Shown one piece after another: positions 1-6,276 of a DNA stretch of 7,759 bases. How positions within the stretch are numbered: the stretch's first letter is position 1; every line of letters starts with the position of its first letter. The position numbers and the translations under genes are program-made. Source of the stretch: Chloroflexi bacterium TMED70 (lineage in GTDB: Bacteria; Chloroflexota; Dehalococcoidia; Lucifugimonadales; Lucifugimonadaceae); contig NHDX01000013.1 in the NCBI GenBank assembly GCA_002171675.1, forward strand, positions 13,841 to 21,599, given 5' to 3'. The notes below the pieces were generated by a model. That model saw only the letters and a list, made by a program, of their open reading frames with translations, made no database searches and was not told the DNA's origin.

Positions 1-333
1 TTGAAATTTGTGTAGTTTTAATTCTGTTTTGTCAGAAGTATTATTTACCCACTCCTGAAGCATCATAGTTTCATACTCTTGATCAGAAAAATAGGTATAA
101 AAGAGTCTTTCAATATCAATTCCTTCAAATGCTTCTGCAAAACTTTTATGATTGCCCATAAGCCTTGAAATAATGATTGTATCTCCTGTTAGGTCTAATT
201 TTCTAATATGATCTTCACCATTATCAGATGCTTTAATAATTCCTTGAGCAAGAAGTAAATCTAAATGTTTTTCGTAGGGAGTAGAGCTTAATAATTCCAT
301 CCATTCTTTAAATTCATAGGGTTTAGTACTCAT
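1..333 (-). CDS. Hypothetical protein, N-terminal 111 residues (runs off left edge)
   Basis: An open frame on the minus strand starts at an ATG (331-333) and has no stop before the window edge, so the C-terminus is missing. The protein begins MSTKPYEFKEWMELL and continues with short charged and hydrophobic stretches (HLDLLLAQGIIKAS, then an ISRLMGNHKSFAEAFEG segment, then FYTYFSDQEYETMMLQEWV). It looks like a soluble, mostly helical, acidic cytoplasmic protein. I see no signal peptide, membrane segment, Cys-rich motif or nucleotide-binding motif. I do not recognise the family and assign no function. The start is supported by an extended -10 promoter element only 6 nt upstream, and no alternative ATG lies just upstream in frame. 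It is divergent from the amidohydrolase gene across a 172-nt AT-rich gap. That this is a real gene is likely from codon pattern and uninterrupted length; its role is unknown. Confidence 0.75.
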   Translation of the reverse strand, partial: MSTKPYEFKEWMELLSSTPYEKHLDLLLAQGIIKASDNGEDHIRKLDLTGDTIIISRLMGNHKSFAEAFEGIDIERLFYTYFSDQEYETMMLQEWVNNTSDKTELKLHKFQ

Positions 334-339
334 AGTTAG

Positions 340-348
340 ATTATAACA
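340..348 (-). promoter_or_regulatory. Extended -10 promoter element for the leftmost gene
   Basis: Read on the minus strand, this is TGTTATAAT: a perfect TATAAT hexamer (345 to 340) preceded by the TGn of an extended -10. Only 6 nt separate the hexamer from the ATG at 333. A transcript starting the usual 6-8 nt downstream would therefore begin at or next to the start codon, which implies a leaderless mRNA. No convincing -35 is seen at 16-18 nt, which extended -10 promoters can do without. No Shine-Dalgarno motif is present. Confidence 0.55.
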
Positions 349-422
349 ATATGAATAAATGGAAATATATTTATAAATAAATAGAAAAAATAATCATATA
401 AACTAAAAATTATACTTTTGAA

Positions 423-450
423 TTGATAGACATAAATTAGTTTTTATAAT
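423..450 (+). promoter_or_regulatory. Sigma-70-type promoter for the amidohydrolase gene
   Basis: TTGATA (423-428, five of six matches to the -35 consensus) is followed after 16 nt by a perfect TATAAT (445-450). Expected transcription start is near 457, giving a 5' leader of about 49 nt before the ATG at 506. The leader is nearly all A and T, with only AAAAGAAAAAAA near the start codon and no true Shine-Dalgarno. TATAAT alone would be weak evidence in DNA this AT-rich; the correctly spaced TTGATA is what makes it convincing. Confidence 0.6.
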
Positions 451-505
451 TTTATAAAGAATAAAAAAAGATAAATTTAAATATATAAAAGAAAAAAATA
501 ATTAT

Positions 506-2128
506 ATGAATTTTGACATTATTATAAAAAATGGAACTATAATTGACGGAACTAACAAGCCTAGTTTTAAATCTGATATTGGAATAATTAAAGATAAAAT
601 ATCCAAAATTGGAACACTAAACAATAGTAACGCAAAGAAAATAATTAATGCCAATGGCTTAATAGTAAGTCCAGGGTTTATTGACATGCATACGCACTCA
701 GACATTTCTGCAATAAGTGATCCTTATAATGAAAGTAAAATTTTCCAAGGAGTTACTACAGAAGTAACTGGAAATTGCAGTTATTCTCCTTTTCCTTCTG
801 GGAACAAAAATCCAAATACTATAAAAGAAGGGCTATGGGAAAAAAGAGGAAATGCTGATGATCCAAGTACTGTTTGGAACTGGAATACTTTTGATGAATA
901 TGCAAATCACTTGAGTGATATTGGAACAACTATGAATATAGCTCCACAATTAGGCTATGCGGCACTTCAAGTTGCATCTGGGGCGATTGAAAATAGACCT
1001 GCGACAAAAGAAGAAATGACTAAAATGAAAAAATTAGCTTCTGAGTCGATCGAGCAAGGAGCTTTTTCAATATCTACGGGTTTATCTGTTCCTCCTTCTG
1101 CTTTCTCAACAACTGAAGAAATTATAGAGATTTGCAAATCAATATCTCATTATGATGATGTATTTTATGTCACCCATGCAAGAGAAGGGGCAGGTAGGCA
1201 TATTACAAAAATTGAAGAAGCTATAGAAATTGGATTCAAGAGCGAAATTTCTGTTCAATTTTCTCACTTAGCAATAACTGATTGGAGATATTATGGCGAA
1301 GGACCTAAAATGCTTAAGCTCTTTGAAGATGCTGAAGCAAAAGGCTTAGATATTACTTATGATATGTATCCATATACTGCTGCAGGGGCTGGATTAGATC
1401 AAACAATGCCACTATGGTCACATTCTGGAGGAATTGAAAAATTTTTAGAAAGGTTAAGAGATAAAAAACTAAGAAAAAAAATAAGAGATGAGATAAATGA
1501 TGGGATAGATGGATTAAAGCAAAAATGGGAAACTATTGTAATATCATCTATAAAAAACACCAAAAATTCTAATCTTATTGGATTATCGATTGAAGAAATT
1601 GCTAACAAAAGAAATTTAGATCCAGCTGAAACAATTCTACAGCTCACGGAAGAAGATGAAGCTGTAGTTTCTGTAATATATCACAATAGAGTTGAGGGAG
1701 ATGTTCAATGTTTCATGGATCATAGATTAGCCATGATTGGATCTGATGGAAATGCTGTATCACCTGATGGATTTTATAAGAATGGTAAACCTCATCCTCG
1801 TTTTTATGGTACTTTCCCTAGAATATTAGGAAGATACATAAGAGAAAAGAGATCAAAGCTTAAGTTAGAGGAAGCAATATACAAAATGACAGCATTTCCT
1901 GCTTGGAGATTGAACTTAAAGAAGCGTGGAGCACTTAAAGAGAATTATTATGCTGACATAACTATATTTGATTCAAAAACTGTTATTGATAATGCTAACT
2001 TTGAAAATCCACATCAATATCCAGATGGAATTAATCATGTGATTGTTAATGGACACCTTGCTGTTGAAGATAACAAGCATACATTGAAAAAAACAGGAAA
2101 AGTTCTTCGTAGAACTGATAAATATTAA
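506..2128 (+). CDS. D-aminoacylase / N-acyl-D-amino-acid deacylase family amidohydrolase
   Basis: A 540-residue metal-dependent hydrolase of the amidohydrolase superfamily, predicted to cleave N-acyl-D-amino acids (or a related amide) into the free amino acid and a carboxylate, in the cytoplasm. The start of the metal site is GFIDMHTHSD (His62, His64). The family's bridging cysteine is Cys91 in GNCSYSP, where most members have GNCG. His224 (THAREG), His254 (SHLAI) and Asp414 (GSDG) fill the remaining metal and catalytic positions known from D-aminoacylases. The C-terminal signature follows: HPRFYGTFPRIL (430-441), LEEAIYKMT, ADITIFD and the beta-sandwich end HVIVNG. Length fits the family, so the gene looks complete. 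There is no signal peptide. It stands alone on its strand behind a good promoter and converges on the dehydrogenase operon with a 4-nt overlap. Family assignment is strong; the exact substrate cannot be read from sequence. Confidence 0.9.
   Translation: MNFDIIIKNGTIIDGTNKPSFKSDIGIIKDKISKIGTLNNSNAKKIINANGLIVSPGFIDMHTHSDISAISDPYNESKIFQGVTTEVTGNCSYSPFPSGNKNPNTIKEGLWEKRGNADDPSTVWNWNTFDEYANHLSDIGTTMNIAPQLGYAALQVASGAIENRPATKEEMTKMKKLASESIEQGAFSISTGLSVPPSAFSTTEEIIEICKSISHYDDVFYVTHAREGAGRHITKIEEAIEIGFKSEISVQFSHLAITDWRYYGEGPKMLKLFEDAEAKGLDITYDMYPYTAAGAGLDQTMPLWSHSGGIEKFLERLRDKKLRKKIRDEINDGIDGLKQKWETIVISSIKNTKNSNLIGLSIEEIANKRNLDPAETILQLTEEDEAVVSVIYHNRVEGDVQCFMDHRLAMIGSDGNAVSPDGFYKNGKPHPRFYGTFPRILGRYIREKRSKLKLEEAIYKMTAFPAWRLNLKKRGALKENYYADITIFDSKTVIDNANFENPHQYPDGINHVIVNGHLAVEDNKHTLKKTGKVLRRTDKY
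2087..2116 (-). terminator. Possible intrinsic terminator for the dehydrogenase operon
   Basis: On the minus strand, 8 nt past the stop of the small subunit, AGTTCT and AGAACT form a perfect 6-bp stem around a 4-nt loop (2116-2101). It is followed by TTTCCT and then a run of seven T (2093-2087) after one G. It lies wholly inside the 3' end of the convergent amidohydrolase gene. The stem has only two G-C pairs and the T run is offset, so it is weak by standard criteria. Position and orientation are what favour it. Confidence 0.3.
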
Positions 2129-2571
2129 GCTTTTCTCCAAAAGGGATCTCTTTTTTTAATATTATTTAATATTGAATCATCAAAAGCTTCCATTTTATTT
2201 TCTTCTGCCAATTCATCAGTATTCCATCCAATTTTTTCATGTATTTCAGATTTAGAATAATACAACAAATAAACGATTTCGATAAACATTAAGAAATAAT
2301 CAGGAATTATAGATTCCATTAGTTCTAATATTTCACCTTTTTGAATTTCTGTTAAAGATGAGGCTCCGCCACCAACTCTAGATGTAGGTTCTCGTTTAAT
2401 AAAATAGATAATTTGATCAATTGAAAGTTCATATTTAGAATTTTCAGAAATTAAAATTTCAAAATCTTTTTTATCTATAGCTTCTGTTGCGCATGGCATA
2501 TCATCACTTGATGGAATAATTTGATCAAAGAATGAGTATAAAATATCAATTTCATTATTAGAAATACTCAT
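2125..2571 (-). CDS. Gluconate 2-dehydrogenase subunit 3-like small subunit
   Basis: A 148-residue protein resembling the Gluconate_2-dh3 family, the small helical subunit that accompanies GMC-type flavoprotein dehydrogenases. Supporting features: the opening LYSFFDQIIPSSDDMPCATEA (11-31), matching the family pattern of a helix ending in D-x-IIP, then a P-x-A-x-E-A turn; a central SLTEIQKGEILELME helix (72-86); and a late FIEIVYLLYYSKSEIHEKIGW segment (96-116) like the family's aromatic-rich, GYY-containing region. Most relatives have PGA where this one has Pro26-Cys27-Ala28. Many relatives carry a Tat signal; here there is none. Its ATG lies 3 nt beyond the stop of the GMC gene and has a strong Shine-Dalgarno, so the two are co-transcribed and presumably form a complex. 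Identification rests on pattern and on the GMC neighbour. Confidence 0.75.
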   Translation of the reverse strand: MSISNNEIDILYSFFDQIIPSSDDMPCATEAIDKKDFEILISENSKYELSIDQIIYFIKREPTSRVGGGASSLTEIQKGEILELMESIIPDYFLMFIEIVYLLYYSKSEIHEKIGWNTDELAEENKMEAFDDSILNNIKKRDPFWRKA

Positions 2572-2574
2572 AAA

Positions 2575-4170
2575 TCAACTCCTTAGTATTATATCTGCTG
2601 TTCTTAAAGCAATAGCTTGAATCGTTGGTGTAGGATTTACTGCTGCGGAAGTAGTAAAAACAGAACCATCTATAATATATAAATTTTCAACATCATGAGT
2701 TTCACAATTAGAATTTACTACTGAATGTATTGGATCTTCTCCCATTTTTGCAGTACCCATAAGATGCCAACCAGCAGTTTGAAGCAAAGGATTATGATTT
2801 ACCTCATAACTCCCAGCTTCCAACAAAAGCTTTTCTGCTGATTTCATTCCATGGTTTAGGAGATTCCTTGTATTCAAAGATGTTTTATAAAATATTTTTG
2901 GAAGAGGTATTCCATTTTTATCTGTTTTTGACTCATCTATTTCAACTCTATTATGAAGTTCTGGCAAATCTTCGCTAATGATAGCCATTCCTAAAGATTT
3001 CTTAAATCTTCTTTTAAATTCGTTGTGATGCTCTTTACCCCATATAACATTATTAATATTTCCTGTTCCTAAGGCTGTGTGAGCGGGTCCATTAGATCGA
3101 GCCATTTGAAAAGAGTAACCTCTAACAAAATTTCTATTAGGATCAGTCTCGTAAAATTCCTGAACAATTATAATATTAGCTAGAGGCCCAAGGCTATAAT
3201 TTACATCTTCATTAAAGTATCCATTTACTGAAGCATAAGGATGAAACATTAGATTCTTACCAACTAGTCCTGACGAATTAGCTAGACCATCAGGGAAAAT
3301 TTTAGATTTACTATTTAGCAAAATTCTAGGAGTTCCAATTCCATTACAAGCCAAAATTACTTTTCCCGCTTCTTGAAAAAATTGATTCCCCCTATTATCT
3401 ACATAAATAACTCCTGTAAGCTTTCCTGCATTATCAACTGAAATATTTTGTACTGCACAATTAGTTCTAACTTCAAGACCATTTTCTATAGCAGGTTTTA
3501 TGTAAGTTACATCTGTTGATGCAACAGATTGCCATTGTTTTTTAGAAGCGAATGTTCCATGATTATTCCAACCAACTCTACCTTTATAATCCTCTGATGC
3601 TTGATATGAATCAGAAGGCCACCAGTGCCAACCAAGTCTATCAGCAGCTTCTGCAATTTTTTTCCCATCTTCACCAAGTGGAAGAGGAGGCATTGGACGT
3701 TCTGATCTAGGAGGATTTGCAGGATCTCCATTTATTCCTGAACACCCCATCATTATGTCATTTAGATCATAGTATTTTTCTAGATCCCAATATGAAATAG
3801 GCCAATCAAATGCAACTCCATCCAATGAATTCACTCTAAAGTCAGAAGGGTGAAATCTTGGTGTATGAGCTGTCCAGTGATGTGTTGAACCTCCAACAGC
3901 ATTGTACATTAAGGGATGTATATCAGAATTTTTATCTAATATTTCATAATCATTTGATAGATTTCTTATATTGGGATTAAAATGAAAAGAATTTTTTTGT
4001 TTTATCTCCCAGTCGTTTGTATCACCGGGATAATCATTTTGATCAAACCAATCACCTTGCTCAAGAAGAACTACTTTTGCTCCACTTTCAGATAATTTCC
4101 AGGCACAAGCACCTCCAGAAGCACCGGATCCAACTATAACAATATCAACAAACGGGAGATTCTTAGGCAA
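2575..4170 (-). CDS. GMC-family FAD-dependent oxidoreductase (dehydrogenase large subunit)
   Basis: A 531-residue flavoprotein of the glucose-methanol-choline family, predicted to oxidise a sugar or alcohol and pass electrons on from FAD. The N-terminal Rossmann motif is VIVGSGASGG (11-20), with Glu38 in LLEQG expected to bind the FAD ribose. GGSTHHW (93-99) is the flavin-contact loop, and ACNGIGTPRILL (274-285) is the second GMC signature. The C-terminal domain carries the catalytic pair His469 (GWHLMGTAKMG) and Asn512 (AVNPTPT). The sequence is full length and shows no signal peptide. The start is TTG (4170-4168): an in-frame stop lies upstream, no ATG or GTG falls between, and any later start would cut into the FAD fold. 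GGA, 9 nt upstream of TTG, is at best a weak ribosome site. The adjacent Gluconate_2-dh3-like gene places it with gluconate/sorbitol/glucoside-type dehydrogenases rather than oxidases. Substrate is unknown. Confidence 0.9.
   Translation of the reverse strand: MPKNLPFVDIVIVGSGASGGACAWKLSESGAKVVLLEQGDWFDQNDYPGDTNDWEIKQKNSFHFNPNIRNLSNDYEILDKNSDIHPLMYNAVGGSTHHWTAHTPRFHPSDFRVNSLDGVAFDWPISYWDLEKYYDLNDIMMGCSGINGDPANPPRSERPMPPLPLGEDGKKIAEAADRLGWHWWPSDSYQASEDYKGRVGWNNHGTFASKKQWQSVASTDVTYIKPAIENGLEVRTNCAVQNISVDNAGKLTGVIYVDNRGNQFFQEAGKVILACNGIGTPRILLNSKSKIFPDGLANSSGLVGKNLMFHPYASVNGYFNEDVNYSLGPLANIIIVQEFYETDPNRNFVRGYSFQMARSNGPAHTALGTGNINNVIWGKEHHNEFKRRFKKSLGMAIISEDLPELHNRVEIDESKTDKNGIPLPKIFYKTSLNTRNLLNHGMKSAEKLLLEAGSYEVNHNPLLQTAGWHLMGTAKMGEDPIHSVVNSNCETHDVENLYIIDGSVFTTSAAVNPTPTIQAIALRTADIILRS
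2579..2584 (-). promoter_or_regulatory. Strong Shine-Dalgarno for the small dehydrogenase subunit
   Basis: The minus strand reads AAGGAG, then 7 nt, then the ATG at 2571. The site sits inside the last codons of the GMC gene. It fixes the start of the small subunit and shows that this organism's ribosomes do use the anti-Shine-Dalgarno, although several other genes in the window lack such a site. Confidence 0.8.
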
Positions 4171-4182
4171 AATTATTATTCC

Positions 4183-4206
4183 AAATTTAAATTTTATTCT
4201 AGAATA
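4183..4206. promoter_or_regulatory. Two abutting 12-bp palindromes in a divergent promoter gap
   Basis: AAATTTAAATTT (4183-4194) and TATTCTAGAATA (4195-4206) are each perfect palindromes and lie directly side by side. They sit between the GMC operon (start 4170) and the membrane-protein gene (start 4237). The first could easily arise by chance in such AT-rich DNA; the second, with C and G at its centre, less so. TATATT at 4213-4218 is a possible -10 for the plus-strand gene. An operator for a dimeric repressor is possible but unproven. Confidence 0.3.
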
Positions 4207-4236
4207 TAGTTATATATTAAGATTTAATTTTACAAA

Positions 4237-4593
4237 ATGATTAAAGGCGCATTAACTTCAGTAATTCTAATGTTTGTATTTATACCTATACCTGTGGTAC
4301 ATTTTTTTGCTGTCCCTTTGAGTCCTTTCATTGGAGGTTTTATTGGTGGAGCAATAGCAAAAGCAGAAAAAGAAAGGATTATAATTTTTAGTTTTGTTAC
4401 TGCAGGAATTGCCTTTATACCATGCTCAATAATTATCATTTTTTCTGTAATACAGCTTATAAATGAAACAGATGTTGCTGGAATGAATCCATGGTGGGCG
4501 ATTGTATTATCATCCGCGCTTATACCATATACTTGGTTTGGTAATTTGGTAGGAGCTTTAATTGGATATACCGCTAGATCAAGAGCAGATTAG
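4237..4593 (+). CDS. Small glycine-rich integral membrane protein, unknown function
   Basis: A 118-residue hydrophobic protein with three or four predicted membrane segments: about 5-25, a Gly-rich stretch about 28-42 (SPFIGGFIGGAIA), about 47-73, and about 86-111 ending in GNLVGALIG. The loop AKAEKERI (41-48) and the tail TARSRAD are charged, so both probably face the cytoplasm. The two GxxxG-like glycine patches suggest tight helix packing or oligomerisation. It somewhat resembles small DUF-type Gly-rich membrane proteins, but I cannot name a family. The ATG has no Shine-Dalgarno. It is a single-gene unit, divergent from the GMC operon and convergent with the stress-like gene, sharing 4 nt of stop overlap. 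The clear membrane pattern, and its place filling the gap exactly, argue that it is real. No function is proposed. Confidence 0.75.
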   Translation: MIKGALTSVILMFVFIPIPVVHFFAVPLSPFIGGFIGGAIAKAEKERIIIFSFVTAGIAFIPCSIIIIFSVIQLINETDVAGMNPWWAIVLSSALIPYTWFGNLVGALIGYTARSRAD

Positions 4594-5408
4594 TTCCTAT
4601 TTAATAAAACAGGTAAATCTGATCTCAAATATTTAGATATTGAATTAGTTGAAAAACTATTAATAAAAAGACTACCTATTTTATGACTGTGATTGATCAT
4701 AATATTATTTTGTATATCAAGCTTTTTTATAAATTTATATAAACTATTTTTATTCTCAATAATTTCTGAATTATATTTTTTACTTATTCTTTCATCCACT
4801 TTTTGTAATTCTTTTTTTTGGAAATCATTCCTTGCAAAAAAGTTAATTTTTTGAAAATTTAAAAAATCATTTTTTTCATCAACAAGTAATTCAAAAAATG
4901 AGTCATTAGAGATATCTAAAGGATAAGTAATAAATAATTCATTATTGGCATTAGGATTAGTTTTCAAAGCAGTAGGAATAATGATTATTGGATTTATGGA
5001 TTGAATAAAAAAATTCAAATCATTGAGTCCAAATATATATGTAAGCCTATTATTTAATCTAGCTGAAATAAAAGTAGCTTTGATATCTCCAAGAGAAAGT
5101 CTTTCTATTATGTGGTTTTTAGAGTTAACAATATTTATTGAAATTTTAATATTTGGGTTTTTCTCATTTATTATTTGTATTACTTTATCTAGGTATTGAT
5201 TTGCTAATTTTCTACCATGATCATGAACAAAATCATTATAAATAACATCTTTGCTTTGGCTTTCAGTAATTGGATTAAAAGGATGCAAAATAAAAAATAG
5301 ATTTATTTCTTCATAAATAAAAAAATTAGAATTCAGAATAAAATTTACTGAATTTTCAAGAATTTCTGATCCATCTAGAATAATTAATATTTTGTTTGAT
5401 TTAGGCAT
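4590..5408 (-). CDS. Degenerate tandem universal stress protein-like protein
   Basis: A 272-residue protein that looks like two fused universal stress protein (Usp) domains. Domain one starts with the Usp-type strand KILIILDGSE (6-15) and ends with NPIIIIPTALK (139-149). Domain two starts near ELFITYPLDISNDS (157-170) and ends with SISKYLRSDLPVLLNRN (256-272), which resembles the usual Usp C-terminus where a helix leads into a Pro-Val-Leu strand. The ATP-binding glycine motif (GxxG, about nine residues, then G-S/T) is not visible in either half, so this would be a non-nucleotide-binding type. The composition is very rich in Ile, Asn and Phe. It starts 2 nt after the sulfurtransferase stop, with no Shine-Dalgarno, so it probably relies on translational coupling. 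The Usp call rests on strand pattern and ends and could be wrong for the second half. Confidence 0.6.
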   Translation of the reverse strand: MPKSNKILIILDGSEILENSVNFILNSNFFIYEEINLFFILHPFNPITESQSKDVIYNDFVHDHGRKLANQYLDKVIQIINEKNPNIKISINIVNSKNHIIERLSLGDIKATFISARLNNRLTYIFGLNDLNFFIQSINPIIIIPTALKTNPNANNELFITYPLDISNDSFFELLVDEKNDFLNFQKINFFARNDFQKKELQKVDERISKKYNSEIIENKNSLYKFIKKLDIQNNIMINHSHKIGSLFINSFSTNSISKYLRSDLPVLLNRN

Positions 5409-5410
5409 AA

Positions 5411-6268
5411 TTATGTCATATCAATTATAGGGCATGAGTGATCAGTACCCCATTCTCTCCAAGAAGCATCATAATTCATAACTTCTTTAAATCCTGCCAA
5501 CCTTAAAGACCAAAACACATGAGCAGCTCTAATTCCACCTTGGCAATAAGTTATTGTTGGTATCCCAGGATCTAATTCTAAAGATTTTGCAATTTCTAAA
5601 ATCTCACTTGAAGATTTTAAAATTGGAACGTCTCCAGAAGTATTAAAATTCACCCATTCTTTATGGACCGAAGATGGTATGTATCCCCCCCTATCTCCTC
5701 CTCTCAAATTTATACCATTCCGTTCATCATCTGATCTAACGTCTAAGATTTGATAACCCTTTTTACCATTTACTATTTCAAGAATTTTTTCTTTGTCAGC
5801 AAAAATTGCTTCTATAGGATCACTTGGGACAAAGTTGCCACTAACGGGAGATTTAGAATTATCTGTGACAATTTTCTTTTTTTCATGAACCCATTTAGGG
5901 AGCCCTCCATCTAATACCTTAACATTAGAATGTCCATAAAAATTTAATACCCAAGCAAGTCTAAAAGAATATAAGCAAGATGATCTGTCGTAACCAACTA
6001 CTGTTGAAGAATTAGAAATACCTAATTTAGAGAATGTTTCTGAAATTTGAGACGAAGTTTGAACATGCGTTCTGTCATCTAATGATGTCTTAAAATAATT
6101 ATCAATAACATTAATTGATCCTTCAATATGACCTTTACTATAATCATCACTTGAATCCAAATCTAAAATTACTAAACTAGGATCCTTCAAATTTGATTCA
6201 AGCCAATCCGTTGAGACTAAAATGTCATCATGATGATATTTTCTTTCTTCGATACTTAAAAATTTCAT
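5411..6268 (-). CDS. Two-domain rhodanese sulfurtransferase (thiosulfate/mercaptopyruvate type)
   Basis: A 285-residue protein with two rhodanese domains. It is predicted to move a sulfane sulfur from thiosulfate or 3-mercaptopyruvate to an acceptor through a cysteine persulfide, in the cytoplasm. The N-terminal domain is non-catalytic: LDLDSSDDYSKGHIEGSINV (35-54) and VKVLDGGLPKWV (116-127). The C-terminal domain has LDVRSDDE (175-182), GYIPSSVH, and the active loop YCQGGIRAA (241-249) with catalytic Cys242, followed by NYDASWREWG (265-274). The loop CQGGIR differs from the usual mercaptopyruvate type (CGSGVT) and bovine rhodanese type (CRKGVT), so donor specificity is not assignable; a thiosulfate preference is only a guess. 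The ATG has a good Shine-Dalgarno. It is first in a two-gene operon with the stress-like gene and divergent from folC. Confidence 0.9.
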   Translation of the reverse strand: MKFLSIEERKYHHDDILVSTDWLESNLKDPSLVILDLDSSDDYSKGHIEGSINVIDNYFKTSLDDRTHVQTSSQISETFSKLGISNSSTVVGYDRSSCLYSFRLAWVLNFYGHSNVKVLDGGLPKWVHEKKKIVTDNSKSPVSGNFVPSDPIEAIFADKEKILEIVNGKKGYQILDVRSDDERNGINLRGGDRGGYIPSSVHKEWVNFNTSGDVPILKSSSEILEIAKSLELDPGIPTITYCQGGIRAAHVFWSLRLAGFKEVMNYDASWREWGTDHSCPIIDMT

Positions 6269-6276
6269 AAAAACTT

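Noticed and set aside
334..505. A small RNA or riboswitch in the largest intergenic gap
   Set aside because: The stretch is almost wholly A and T with no stable stem or conserved riboswitch-like core; the two divergent promoters explain it.
1399..1647. An 82-codon minus-strand open frame opposite the amidohydrolase
   Set aside because: It lies opposite well-conserved amidohydrolase sequence, and its Ile/Ser/Phe-rich translation is typical of an antisense shadow in AT-rich DNA.
2130..2157. CTTTT-CTCC-AAAAG followed by a run of seven T as a terminator for the amidohydrolase
   Set aside because: The stem has five pairs, four of them A-T, and the T run starts 8 nt after it. It lies inside the coding region of the small subunit, so it is probably chance.
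3507..3731. A 74-codon minus-strand open frame within the GMC gene
   Set aside because: It is an out-of-frame shadow of the GMC coding sequence. The GMC frame carries clear conserved motifs on both sides of it.
4586..4621. Inverted repeat CAGATT...AATCTG with an inner CCT...AGG, spanning the stop-codon overlap, as a bidirectional terminator
   Set aside because: The stem is short and interrupted, the central loop is about 12 nt, and no T run follows on either side. It is also coding on the minus strand.
5424..5429. TATAAT on the minus strand near the end of the sulfurtransferase, as an internal promoter for the stress-like gene
   Set aside because: It falls in codons for a conserved-looking C-terminus, has no -35 at the right distance, and the 2-nt gene spacing already explains expression.
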